DNA of 64,000 nt, taken from the NCBI GenBank assembly GCA_043228905.1, contig JBHGNT010000002.1:11408001-11472000 (forward strand), given 5' to 3'. Both the position numbers and the translations under genes were made by a program. This document shows, in pieces, positions 22,402 through 33,846 of the stretch (the first letter of the stretch is position 1; each line of letters opens with the position of its first letter). The notes below the pieces were generated by a model. It was not told the origin of the DNA. It did no database searches and saw only the letters and a program-made list of their open reading frames with translations. Source of the DNA: Azolla caroliniana. Taxonomy: Eukaryota; Polypodiophyta.

Positions 22402-24440
22402 CGGTAGTGTCTTTGCCCTTGCTCTCCCCCTCAAGTGCGGCACGTCGAGATGCTGAACATCAAGCATTTTGGTAAAGTGCTGCAACTTGTCCAACCCAAG
22501 TGGCTTGGTGAAGATGTCTGCAACTTGCCAATCCCTGTGAACATACCGTAGTTCAACTTCACCGCTCAGGACCCGCTCACGCACGAAGTGATAATGCACT
22601 TCTATGTGCTTTGTGCAAGCATGGAACACAGGGTTCTTGGCGAGCTGCATGCTGCTGAGGTTATCGCAGTAGATCAGGATCGGGGTCGGTACCTCGATCC
22701 GCAAGTCTTGCAATAGTCGTCGAAGCCAAATGGCCTCGCAGGTGGCAACGGTCGCGCCCCGGTATTTAGCCTCAGTGCTGGATAGAGCCATTGTTGGCTG
22801 CTTTTTGCTGCTCCACGCAACAGTCGCGCTCCCAAGAGAAAACATAAAACCGGAAGTTGAGCGACGATCCGTTGCATCGCCAGCCCAGTCGGCATCCGTA
22901 TAGCCAACAAGCTCTTCGGTTATACCTTGCCGGTATAAGAGCCCCCGGTCCTTAGTGCCGCTAACATACCTCAGTATTCGTTGCACGCACTGAAGGTGCT
23001 CCACGGTCGGCTTCTGCATGAATTGGCTTACCACTACGACCGGATAGCTAATGTCGGGCCGGGTGATGGTCAAGTAGATCAGGCTTCCGACTATTTGTCA
23101 AAACCTTTTCTCATCGCAGGCTGGTCCGGAGTTGGGACAGATCTTTTGATTCCGGTCCAGGGGTGTGGAGACAGGTCGGCATTCTGTCATGCCGAACTTG
23201 TATAGTATATTCAACACATAATGGCGTTGAGAAAGAAATATGCCGTCGGGGGTGCGGATCACCTAGATCCCCAAAAAATAATGAAGGTCCGACAACTGGG
23301 ACTTGACGCGGTTGATTTCCGGAAGACCTGGGTTGGTGATGACTAAATCATCAACATAGAGTAAGATACATACCGAACCGTTTGAGCCTTGTTGGATGAA
23401 CAGGGAAGAGTCCGACTTAGAGGCAACAAACCCCATCTTTCGCAACCGGTGCATGATCTTAGCATTCCAAGCACGGGGGCTTGCTTCAAGCCGTACAACG
23501 ACTTCCTCAGCCGGCATACCGCCGACTTGTTCACCTCCGACTGAAATCCGGGGGGCTGAGTCATAAAGACTTCTTCTTCAAGATCTCCTTGAAGGAAGGC
23601 ATTCTTCACATCCATCTAATGAAGATGCCACCCCCTTGCCGCAGCAACCGCTAGTACCACATGAACCGTCATCATCTTCGCTACAGGAGCAAAGGTCTTG
23701 TTCTGGTCGATTCCGTGGGTCTGCGCATATCCCTTCGCCACTAACCAGACCTTGTACCCGTTAACTGTACCGTCAGCATTGTACTTTACCTTGTACACCC
23801 ACTTGCATCTGATCGGTTTACAGTGACGGGGAGGTTCAACCAGTGCCCGCATTTCTTCCTCCATAGCGGCACGCCAATTTGCGTCCTTTGCCGCTTCTGC
23901 GTAGCTCTCTGGCTCACGCACTTCTGCGACCTTGGTCATGTACGCATAATGATGCGCCATGTACTCGTTATACCCGTACTGTTTAACAAGATCCTTCTGG
24001 CGGGTGGACCGGCGTAACTCACCGTTACCCAGTATGAGACCCTTCTTGGCCGGTTTGGTCTTCGTTCTCAAAGATCTGCCTATGTCCTTGCCGAAGTCAG
24101 ATACGCACCGATCCGACTCATCATTGCCGGTCTCGAATTCCGGCATCTTCTGCTTCCCTTTCTCTTTGCGTGTGAACCGTCTCCTCGGTTCCTTGCGCGG
24201 GGAGAGCACAACAGAGTCTCCACTACTCGCTGACTCATCATCCAACTGGTTGGACTGATCCAGTCTCTCATTCGGTCCGCTTAATCGGAATGATTCCTGA
24301 CTCTCATCTTGAGTCCTGGCTTCATCTTTCTCTACCTGGGCTGGTTCAGGCTCACTAGCCCCATCCTCCGACATCGGGTCGGGATCGGAAGTCGGAGTTG
24401 GTAAGTAATACCACGATGCCGATTCTTCAAACTCGACATC
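22402..24440 (-). pseudogene. C3 RT and RNase H
   Basis: The linker (24374-24010) is acidic and charged. RT carries CKWVYKVKYNADGTVNGYK, KGYAQTHGIDQNKTFAPV, then [20 protein letters not shown] and [12 protein letters not shown] near 23350 with the catalytic Asp pair. RNase H (23073-22393) contains GYTDADWAGDATDRRSTSG, MALSSTEAKYRG and ADIFTKPLGLDKLQHF. A 226-codon RNase H frame is intact, but RT is broken near 23260, 23480 and 23616. Confidence 0.85.
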
Positions 24441-25500
24441 TCGGCTGACTCGGTCCTACTTCGTCCAGGGGTTATAACACATATATCCCTTTTGCTCTTG
24501 AGCATAGCCGACTAGGATGCATTTTTCCGATTTTGCATCCAGCTTTCTCCGCTTCTCATCCGGCACATGTACATAGGCTATGCTGCCGAATATCCGGAGG
24601 TGTCCCAAATTTGGCTTGCGCCCAAAATACAGCTCGTGAGCTGACACCTTGTCCCCGATCCGGTTCTGGATGTAAACGGCCATTTGGACCGCCTCCGCCC
24701 AGTAGAACTTGGGCATGCTCTTTTCCTCCAGCATTGCCCTAGCCGCGTCAATCAGCGACCGATTCTTCCTTTCGGCCACACCATTCTGTTGCGGTGTGTA
24801 TCTGCAGTTGAATTCTCGCCGAATCCCTTTTTGTTGCAGATAGCTGTTGAATTGACTAGAAAAGTACTCTTTTCTGCCATCCGACCGTAGGCATTTGATC
24901 TTCCTCTCCGATTCCCGTTCCACCATCTTCTGGAGGCTCCGGAAACACTCGAAGACTTTGCTCTTCCGCTCAATGAGGTAGATCCACGTATCCCGCGTGT
25001 AGTTGTCGATGAAGGAGATGAAATATCGACTCCCACCAATGCTAACATTTTGTGCCGGTCCCCACACATCCGAATGGATAAGATTGAGCTTGTTACGGCT
25101 TCGATTTCTTTCGGTGGGGAATGGAAGCCGGTGTTGCTTCCCGAGTTGGCAGGCTTCACAATCTGGGCTCTCCGGCCGCTAAACTTCGGCAAACCGAAAA
25201 CGACTTGTTCCGTTTGCAGGACTTGAAGCCTCTGGTAGTTGACGTGGCCGATCCGCTTGTGCCACAGGTCGATATCCGACTCGATCTTCTGTCCTTTGGT
25301 GAACAGTGCGGTGCCGACATCATTGGTGTTGAGGATAAACATCCTCCCATCTCTGCGCCCTTGCGCAATAACTTCGCCCTCATCCTCAATGAAGCACCCG
25401 AGGTGCGTAAACAGCACCTGCATCCCCTAGTCGACGATTTGTCCGACTGACACCAGGTTCTTCGTGATCGTCAGAACATGTAATACATTCATCAGCTTCC
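24441..25500 (-). pseudogene. C3 integrase
   Basis: It has LWHKRIGHVNYQRLQ with a frameshifted Cys pair, then a 203-codon core frame (25067-24456) with FISFIDNYTRDTWIYLIERK, a second-Asp segment SDGRKEYFSSQF (Arg where other copies have Gly-Gly), and NGVAERKNRS. The part GRKPNLGHLRIFGSIAYVHV closes it. D, D and E all seem present, but the frame is broken upstream. Confidence 0.8.
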
Positions 25501-26656
25501 CCCTCTATCTGACGTGGCTCAAAGGGACTTCTCTGACGTGCACGATCGGGTGGGGAGTGTCATCTCTGGTTTCGACAACTCCCGGTTGATCCGGCTTCTC
25601 CAAAAAGGAGAACCACTCCTCGTGGCTCATCATGTGGTTTGTTGCGCCGGAGTCAACGTACCACACTTCCTCCGATTTGGAAGTGGTCTTCTTCATTGAG
25701 TTTGCCTTGTGCTTCATCACCAGGGCTGGCCCCTTACCATTGTTGGATCCTCCCGATCCGTTTGCGTAGTGCGAGCTTTGTCGGCCTTCCTTACCGGTCT
25801 TGCCGGATCCGGATTTGTCCGTATCGGCATGCTTTCTTCAACACTCGCTTTCCCTGTGGCCCTTTTTGCCAGAGTACCAGCATTCTGTAGCAGATTTGTC
25901 TTGCCGGCCTCCGGCACCACCTTGACTCCCTCTGCTTGTGGAAGTCTCGGAATTGCTGTCGACACGCTCACTGTGCCTTCGTTCCTGCTCTTGCCGGCTG
26001 CCTCCATTGCGTGCCGACCTGCCTCGTCCACCACGCCCACAGGACCGATCCGCTCCCGTGTCTGGGGATGCATTGGTAGATGCACCGGCGTGGTTCTCCT
26101 CTACAAGGAGCCTCGACTGTAAGTCGAAAAATGAGGGCGTATTCTCCCTTGTACAAACCGCAGTCCGGAAAGCTCTAAACTTGGACGCCAGGCCTCCAAG
26201 ACAGACCTGCACCATCTTGTCTTCCTCTACGGTGACGTTAATAGAGGCAAGCGAGTCACAGATCCCTTTGATCCGGGCTGTGTAATCTGCCACCGACATG
26301 TTCTTCTATCGAACATTGCTCAATTCCTGTCTGAGTTGTAGCTTCCGGGCAGTGGTGCTTGCAGCGAAAACCTTTTTCAAGTTTCCCCAAGCATCCTTCG
26401 GTGTCTTGGCGTCACGGATATGGCTGAGCAGCTGGTCACTAACACTGGACGCAAAGCACTACATCACCTTGCTTGCCGCCTGTTCCTACATTGGGAAGTC
26501 CTTGTGTGTCGTCTCCGGTGCTGAGTCGTTCACTCCATCGACATAACTCCAGTAGCCATGCCCAAGCAGGTACGAGTGCATCTTGTATGACCAAGATGCG
26601 TAGTTGGTTCTGTCGAGCTTCTCCACCGGGAGCGACGTAGCCATACCTCTGTCCAT
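25501..26656 (-). pseudogene. C3 gag and protease
   Basis: The start at 26656 gives MDRGMATSLPVEKLDRTNYA. Gag runs through AKTPKDAWGNLKKVF, YTARIKGICDSL and MVQVCLGGLASKFRAF to a knuckle region (WYSGKKGHRESEC, one Cys of the set changed). Protease shows VWYVDSGATNHMM near 25655. Stops near 26490, 26462 and 26310 break gag. Confidence 0.85.
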
Positions 26657-26739
26657 TTCTCCTTTTGTGTCTGCTTTCCGATCTGTTAGGGTTTCCTTCA
26701 CAAGTGTAGATGTCTGCAGCAGAGGTTCTCAACCCAGGC

Positions 26740-26751
26740 GCTTTGATACCA
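26740..26751 (-). other. Primer-binding site of C3
   Basis: On the - strand TGGTATCAAAGC directly follows the LTR. It differs by one base from the usual initiator tRNA-Met complement. Confidence 0.8.
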
Positions 26752-27171
26752 TGTGAAAGATTGCTTGCGGAAGCGTTAGAAAGAACAATACACAAAGAGA
26801 GAGAGAGAGAAAGAGAGAGACAGAGAGAGATAGAGAGACACACTATTTTCCAAAATTATATGAATACTCTGTGCTCTGTATCTACAACGCGCTCATCAGA
26901 GCTATTTATACAAGTCCACACGGGACTGTTAGAAGTACGGTGTACTTCAATGCTCACACGAGCATCTGACACTAACTACGAGACTATAACTGCCTAGTAG
27001 TCTAACCTATACTAGGCTTCCGGTTACGGATTGGATCCAGCATACCGGCTCCCCAACTCACCGGTCCTTACTGCTTACCGGCTTGGTTGCTCACTGTCAT
27101 ACCGATTCATCTTACTTACCGGCTCAGGCTTATTCAGCCAATCCGGCTCCGGTTGAGCTTGCCGCTCAACA
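26752..27171 (-). repeat. 5' LTR of C3
   Basis: It starts on + TGTGAAAGATTGCTTGCGG, has a GA-rich tract near 26797-26835, and ends CCGCTCAACA. It is similar in plan to the C2, C5 and C6 LTRs. The partner LTR is missing. Confidence 0.8.
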
Positions 27172-27281
27172 CTTTCTGAAGATCCGCCTTCTTCCTTTCC
27201 GGGGTAATATCCGCTCCAATCCGATTCTTCAGTGCCGGTGTCGTATTCCGGCATCTTCTTCTTCTCCTTCTCTTTGCGCGT
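27172..27281 (-). pseudogene. C2 integrase-RT linker remnant
   Basis: A 110-bp piece with the charged linker, ending in the GCGT that is repeated at 55723 on the far side of G2. It ties the two halves of C2 together. Confidence 0.7.
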
Positions 27282-27905
27282 TGTCGTGTTGTTACACTCA
27301 CGCGTATGAAATAAGGTAGGACCGCAGGGGACCTGAACCGAGGAGCGTGAGAGATAAGAGGAAGAGAGATTGCCAGGAACACAAAGAGACAGAAACGAAA
27401 GAATCCATTCCAATAACAATATAGATTACAACTTGCAAGGTTACAACCGGCAAGTTGGTGACAGACTCAACACAGACGAACACCCACACTGAAATACATG
27501 GTGGAGCCTGTACCGGAAGCATACGGGCTTTCACGCAACAGAGGCAACCAACCTAACCCAAAATCCCTGCAACAATGATGGTGGAGGAGAGGGCTCGGTT
27601 CCCAGTCCGACAGCACTTCGTCCTCTCAAAACAAAAACGCGTCATCCCCACTCTCCCCTTTTTCCTCTCCTTTTATAGCACAAGGAGAGAGAGTCGTTAC
27701 AGACTGTTACATCACTTTTCTTCTCTGTCCTTCCGGACAAAGATCCTCTTCGATCCCCTACTTAACGAATTCGTGCTACCTAGGATAATTACATCGCCGA
27801 CCTATACTTAACTATGTAAATACATCAAAACATGTCCTCGTGTGTAAGGGCCGGTTCGCGCACACTACACACTGATTCCTCCTAGGGACAGTTTTCTCCA
27901 CGACA
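27282..27905 (-). repeat. 3' LTR of G2
   Basis: It runs from TGTCGTGTTG to TTTTCTCCACGACA, with TTTTATAGCACAAGG near 27680. It is followed by a polypurine-like tract (- strand GGTGGGAGCAGATG). Confidence 0.85.
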
Positions 27906-27949
27906 TCTGCTCCCACCTAACCGCGCATCCTCCGGTATGCGCCAAAATA

Positions 27950-29475
27950 GACTTCTGCCTGAGAAGACCAGCCCGCGATTATCTTTGACTCTCCGGTTCG
28001 CCACCCACTCCGAACCGGTCATCGTCGTCATCCTCACTCCCCGGGTCCGGCTCGTCCTCGTGCCGCTTCTTGAACTCCTTGATCTGCTTCCCTGCTACCG
28101 GAACTATTAACCGCGTCCCGTTGAGCTCTGCAAGATGGTAGGTGCCATTGTCATTCGCGCTCGTTACGACGTAGGGCCCGAACCACCTTCTTGCGAATTA
28201 GCGCATCATCTTGTGCTAGTTGTCGACGTTGTTGTCATACACCAGCACCCAATCGCCTTCTTCGATCTTCTTTGGCCGCAGCCGGTGTGTCCGGTCGAAC
28301 CGGCCTTTTTTCCTCTCCCTCGCCGTTTGCAGCTTCGCCTTTGCCCATTCCACGTCCTCCGGCCTTTGCTCGAGCTATCTAATCTGCACCGCCAACAGCT
28401 CTTCCCGGCTCATCTCGTTCCTCCAATCTATCGCCGCCCAGGAGGAAATTGTCTGTTCCACCGGCATGACCGGTTTCTGCCCGTACATTAGCTCTACCGG
28501 CATGTACCTGATCACTAAACTATGCGTCGTCCGGTTTGCCCATAGTGCGTAAGGAAGGAGCCATGGCCAATTCCCGACCTGTCCTCCGCATGCGCGTACT
28601 AAAGCCTTCACGATCGGCCTGTGTCCACGTTCTACCTTTCCATTCGCCTCCAGGTTCTACGCCGTAGTGAGAGAGACCTTCACCCCTAACATGTCCAGTA
28701 GCTCTTCACCTTCCTGCGCGTCCAGCTCCCCCCAATCTACCACAATCTTTCCTACGCACCTGTACCGGCACACCACCTCCTCAATCAGGAATCGGCACAC
28801 CACCGCAATCATCTTATTCTGCAGTGCACGACCCTCCACTTGGTTCGTCAAGTCTTCTCACACAAGCACCAAGTACCGCATCTGTCCTACCCCCATCGGC
28901 ATCGTCACCAAATCTACCATCCACTTGAAATGGATGGTCGGCGGGTAGGTCGGGTGCAGCTCGTCTCGATGCCGGATCGTGGAGTACATCTGGCAGCTTT
29001 CGCACGTCGTCACAAACTGTTGCACGTCCCAGTATAGCCCCGGCCACCAATACTTCTCCTTTAGCTTCTCGAATGTGGCCCAAGTCCTGCGGTGACCGAC
29101 CCAAGGACTCTCGTGGTACGCCGCGAGCAGCATCTCCCGCTCCTCCTTTCCTACCACTACTCGTAGTGGGACGCCACCTCTCTTCTTCAGATGCTTCCAT
29201 AGGGTCCCATCCCGCAGGAAGAACCGGTACGCTTTCTTCCGGACCTGGTTAGCTTCGTCTTTCGTCCACACGGCGTCCGACGTCATTGTCTCCAGAAATC
29301 TACCGATCCTGAGCCACTCCCCTTCGTATTCACCCTCACGAAACTCATTAATCACTGGGGTGCTCGTTACCCTTGTCAGGTAAGCCGACTCGAAGAAGTC
29401 CTTGCCAACTTCTTCGTCCTTCGAAACCATGTTGTCCTCATCATCGAACCGCGCTCTCAAAAGCATGTCGGCCAT
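27950..29475 (-). pseudogene. G2 integrase
   Basis: A 205-codon frame (29475-28858) has FREGEYEGEWLRIGRFLETM, HESPWVGHRRTWATFEKLKE and CESCQMYSTIRH, the HHCC part. The core runs 28860-28400 with MTNQVEGRALQNK, VVDWGELD (Trp where G1 has Arg) and then LVIRYMPVELMYGQKPVMPV. The C-terminal part ends near 28000. Frameshifts lie near 28850 and 28650. Confidence 0.8.
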
Positions 29476-30885
29476 GGCGTTGTTCTTTCCGGAGATGTGC
29501 CGTATCTCCGGATTCAGGGACTTGATGTACGCGATCTACCTGAGCATGGCCAGGTCCGGCATCGCGCATCCGGAAACCATTCCGAGGATCGGTAGGCAGT
29601 CTGTCTCGATTATTACCTCTGTCCTGATAAGATAAGCTTTGTCAGTCTTGACTTCCGAAACAATACCCCAGAGCTCGTGCTTAACTTGGGTGTATCCTCG
29701 ATGTCCTTCACCAAGTACCTTCGCTCCGAACCAGATAGGGAACCGTGTGCCTCCCTCGTCTTCCTGATTGATCACCCATCCTATCCCAGTTGGGCTCGTA
29801 TCTACGGTTACATAGATTGGAGCATTCTTGTCGTAAACCACTTTACAGAGTGCCGGTGCCGCGGTAAGCGCTTCTTTCAATCTCCGGACCGACTCTGTAT
29901 TTTCCTCGCCCCAGTCGAATTTGCCCCCTTTCTTTAGCAGACCATAGAGTGGTTCCGCGATGTGTGCGCAATGCGGAACCTAGATTTGGTAGAACGCACA
30001 CGCCGCCAAGAACCTCCGCACCTCCGTTACAAACTTGCATTCCTCCTTCATCACGGAAATGGCTTCGACCTTTGCCGGAGACGATTTCCGGCCATAAGGC
30101 CCGCACAAGTGACCGACCACTAAGATTTCTGATTGACCGAAAGCCGATTTTTCTTCGGAGAAGGTGAGTCGCGCGCTCTCTAGCCTTTGTAGCACCCTTT
30201 CGCAGTCTTTGATGTGGTCCACAACAAATCTTCGGCAGTCGTCCAGTGCAACCGTCTCATCCTTATCCTCCACCGGACACCCTTTTATCGGTATGTCGTC
30301 CAAAAACGGCATGGTGATGTTCGGGATGCAATCTCTCAGCACTTTGTTCATAGCGTTCACCATGTGCGCCACCGAGTTGGTCCCTCCTAGCGGCAAGGTA
30401 CACATCCACACTAGGCCGAGAGGAGTCTGCATCGTCGTAATATCCCTGCTCTCCACGGCTAGTTGGAATTGGTCGTACCCCAAGAATAGATCCCCGACCG
30501 AATAGATCGACCTTCGAATGAAGGCCTCTACAAACTCGTCGATCGTCGGTCTGACTCCTGCATTCTGAATGGTCACTTTATTGACCAGCTACAGGTCCTG
30601 AATGAAGCGCAGCATGCTGTTCTTCTTTGGCACAGTAAACCACCGATTTGAATATGGGGCACTCGATGGTTCGACGATGCCCATCTCCACTTTCTGCTTC
30701 AGTAGTTCCATCAACTTCGGGATGTGAGCTCTGGGTACCGGAATTGGTTTGAGATTCCACAACACATGCGGCACCGTGAATATCACCATCGGTTCTACGA
30801 TCGTCGGGTCCACGCACCCGATTTCCTCCGGTGAGAATGTGAAGGCTTTCCCGTGCCTTCCGAGCATCCTCCGAAACCGTTCCTT
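29476..30885 (-). pseudogene. G2 reverse transcriptase and RNase H
   Basis: RT begins at the edge of G3 (FRRMLGRHGKAFTFSPEEIG) and carries VPHVLWNLKPIPVPRAH, KVEMGIVEPSSAPYSNRWF, SVGDLFLGYDQFQLAVESRD and the catalytic MPFLDDIPIKG near 30290. A 198-codon frame spans 30576-29980. RNase H follows (29880-29536) with IYVTVDTSPTGIGWVINQED. A TAG near 30592 and a frame change near 29980 interrupt it. Confidence 0.85.
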
Positions 30886-31239
30886 TGTCACAGATCATAA
30901 GCTCAAGAGACAAGCAAGAAGATAACCAAATGGACAAGAAAGAAGATAGTATTAAAGGAAAGACTCCATAACTGGTGTTGTTCACCTTGAATTCCTTCAA
31001 GGTGAACTCCTCTATTTATACTACATGGCATGCATACTTGTTGCACGCATGTGAATCTACAATAGAGCATGTAGGTATGCATGCATGTGTCAAGTGTAAA
31101 TACTACAAGGGAGCAACTATGCACATGATGCTAGCAAAATAATAAGGATCAATTACATACATAACTATGTACTAGATATCTTGGTTAACTCATAATACTA
31201 GATTATAACATGGTCGTGTCAAGAGATCGAATCTTGACA
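30886..31239 (-). repeat. 3' LTR of G3
   Basis: TGTCACAGATC at the left and ATCTTGACA at the right form the inverted ends. The adjoining polypurine tract on - is GGAGGGGGGATAA. An internal CTATTTATACTACATGG (about 31013) may hold the TATA element. Confidence 0.8.
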
Positions 31240-32569
31240 TTATCCCCCCTCCTACGCCGCCTTCCTAAATCGGCTGCTGGTTTGTGGGGATATCGGTGAT
31301 GAAAACCTTGGATGACCTCTGGGGCATTTTGTAAATTTTCCGATGGTTCCCACGTGGCCTCAGACATGGGGTAACCCCTCCATAGGACGAGGTATTGCAA
31401 GTGTCGACGGTGCCAACGCGAGTGAAGGATTTGGTCAACCTCGTATTCCTCCCCTGTCGTCAATTGCACAGGTGGTGGTGGTGGGGCCTGACGTCCTGGG
31501 AGTTGTGAAGCATAATGGGGTTCGAGGAGGAAGACATGAAAAACATCGTGAATCCGGAAGTGGGATGGAAGGGCGAGCCGGAAGGTGACGGGATTGATGC
31601 ACTCAATGATACGGAATGGTCCCAACTTCTTGTAATCAAGTTTCGCACATGGATGAGTAGTAGAGATGTGTCGACGTAACAACCAGACCATGTCTCCAAC
31701 GACAAAATGTGGAGTGGAAGATCGATGGCGATCAGCCTGCTTCTTGTATCGTTCACTAGCAAGACTAAGCTCCAAGGATAAATCATGATGTAGTTCTTCC
31801 AAAATGCGGGTGCGATCCTCTACCGAAGGGTTCACGGAAGTGGTAGGAAGGGAAATGTTGAAGCGAGGATGTAAACCATAGTTGGCAAAGAAGGGAGTGA
31901 CGCCAGTCGATGCATGGAGAGAATTATTGTAGGCGAATTCCGCGAGCGAAAGTAAGTTGACCCAATCATCTTGTTGGTAACTAACCGAGCACCGAAGATA
32001 CTGCTCAAGGATTTGGTTGACACGCTCCGTTTGCCCATCAGTTTGGGGGTGATAAGCGAAGGACAACTTGACAGAGATGCCTAAAGTTTGTAGCAGGCGC
32101 TGCCAGAAGTGAGAGACAAACTGGGATCCACGATCCGAGATGACATCATCGGGGAGTCCATGCAAGCGTACCACATTGTTGAGTAGGAGATGCACCATTG
32201 CTTCTCCAGAAATGGTTTTGGAGCATGGAGTGAAGTGAGCCATCTTCGTAAACCGATCGACAACTACCAACACCGAGTCATATCTATTGACCAAGGGTAG
32301 ATCAGTTATCAGGTCCATAGAGATGGAAGCGGCTGTAGTAAGCCGTATGGCCGATGATGAATGGCTTTGGAGTGAGCACAAACCTCACAACTCTTTATGT
32401 ATTCTTTGACCAACTTCCATGGTTGTGGCCACCAATACCCCCAAGAGATTAGCTCGAGGGTTTTCGCGACCCCAAAATGACCTGCAAGTGGGTCATCGTG
32501 GCATTCCCGCAACACCCGGGTGCGACATGGGCCCTCTGGGACGTATAAGAGATGATCTCGGAACAACAA
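31240..32569 (-). CDS. G3 integrase with C-terminal chromodomain
   Basis: The HHCC zinc part is near 32540-32380 (HDDPLAGHFGVAKT..CEVCAHSK). A 392-codon open frame (32381 down to the LTR) carries the core: MDLITDLPLVNRYDSVLVVV, VISDRGSQFVSHFWQ and HPQTDGQTERVNQ supply D, D and E. GPFRIIECINPVTFRLALPS is the C-terminal integrase fold. A chromodomain follows near 31440-31290 (EEYEVDQILHSRWHRRHLQY, WRGYPMSEATWEPSENL). Chromodomains direct such elements to marked chromatin. This is the best preserved pol piece in the window; the upstream RT is broken. Confidence 0.85.
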
Positions 32570-33846
32570 ACCCTCTTGTATGGTGAAGGTGTCAAGATCC
32601 TTCCTTTTGGTCGCCTTGGAGGGGTTTCGCAGACTATCTCAAATCTCGTTGGCGAACGCATCGGTCTTGGATGCATCAGTGATTTGTTGGAGTAAAGAAT
32701 CATCCTGCAACATACAAGTGGCAAAAAGATGCAATTTGTCGGGTTTCAACAAACGTCTAGATTGTTGAGCATAAGCAGCATCCCCAGGGCGGAGTGCAAG
32801 GTTAGCTCGGCGAGAAAGGGCATCAGCCTTCCCATGTTGGCCACCAGGTCGAAATACGATCTCAAAATCGTAGTCGGTGAGAAATGTCGACCAACGGGCT
32901 GCCTTCGATTCAAAGTACGAGTGGTGGAAAAATAAACTAAACTTTTATGATCAATCACTACCTGGACACGATGTTGTGCACCGGCCAAGTAGGGTCGCCA
33001 TTCTTCAAAGGCAGCAATGATAGCAGCAAGCTCCTTGTTGTAAATGGGATAATTGATTTCGGATGCTGTAAATTTTCAGGAATAGTAAGGCACTGGGTGC
33101 ATTAGGTTGTTGTCGTCTGCTTGGGATAAGATGGCACCAATGGCAAAGTCAGAGGCATCGGTTTCGACTTGGAAGGGTTTTGTGGGGTCGGCATGTAGCA
33201 GCACCGGGGTAGTGATGAATGCGTGTTTGAGTGAGTCGAACACATATTTGCGCCTCCGAGGTCCATAAAAATGGAGTGCCTTTATGGGTGAGAGCGATAA
33301 GAGGTTGTGCTAGGGTGGAAAACCCCTTGATGAAGCGACGGTAAAAATTCGCGAAGCCGAGGAAGGATTGCACATCTTTAAGTCACCTTGGAGTCGCCCA
33401 CGCCTGAATGACAGAGACCTTCTTCATATCTATGGTGATGCTAGTGGGCGAGATGATGTAGCCTAGAAATTCGATCGAGGTACGGTCGAATTCGCATTTC
33501 TCGCCTTTGGCATAAAGGCCATGCTCGCGAAGTTTAGCAAGAACTAATCAGACTTGGTGAGAAAATGAGAATATCATCGAGGTAAATGACAACAAAAAGA
33601 TCAAGATATTCCTGGAATATATCGTTCATCATATGTTGAAAAACTACGGGAGCGTTAGTAAGACCAAAAGGCATTACCTTGTATTCGAAATGCGGTTTTC
33701 CATTCATCCCCCGGCTTGATGCGTACGAGATTGTACGCTCCACATAGATCAACTTTGGAGAAGACACGCGTAACTCGGAGCCGATCAAGGAGTTCGGGGA
33801 TCAAAGATAGCGGATAACGGTTGCGCACAGTGAGTTTGTTGAGACA
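32570..33846 (-). pseudogene. G3 reverse transcriptase and RNase H, truncated
   Basis: RT starts mid-domain ([12 protein letters not shown]) and shows [20 protein letters not shown] and [16 protein letters not shown] near 33585. Next come [20 protein letters not shown] (33370) and RNase H ([13 protein letters not shown] near 32950). Several stops and frameshifts are present. The N-terminal third of RT is lost at the right junction. Confidence 0.8.

Larger units (their letters stand above)
22402..27171 (-). mobile_element. Ty1/copia C3, lacking its 3' LTR
   Basis: It has a 5' LTR (26752-27171), PBS, gag, protease, integrase, RT, RNase H and a polypurine tract near 22425, and then stops at the telomere-like repeat. 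No LTR follows on the left. It is nested in C2, between the C2 linker (27172-27281) and the C2 RNase H. Confidence 0.85.
30886..33846 (-). mobile_element. Chromovirus G3 (Ty3/gypsy), 5'-truncated but flanked by a target repeat
   Basis: The left end is a complete 3' LTR (30886-31239). The right end stops inside RT (LNKLTVRN) at GTTGAGACA (33846). There is no 5' LTR, gag or protease. Flanks are TCCTT (30881-30885) and TCCTC (33847-33851), which fits a 5-bp duplication with one C-to-T change inside the G2 sequence. Confidence 0.8.

Noticed and set aside
22402-22440. True chromosome end
   Set aside because: Only four telomere units are present and retrotransposon sequence continues on both sides.
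31203-33846. Host chromodomain gene
   Set aside because: The chromodomain follows an integrase and an RNase H/RT and ends at an LTR with a polypurine tract, so it belongs to chromovirus G3.
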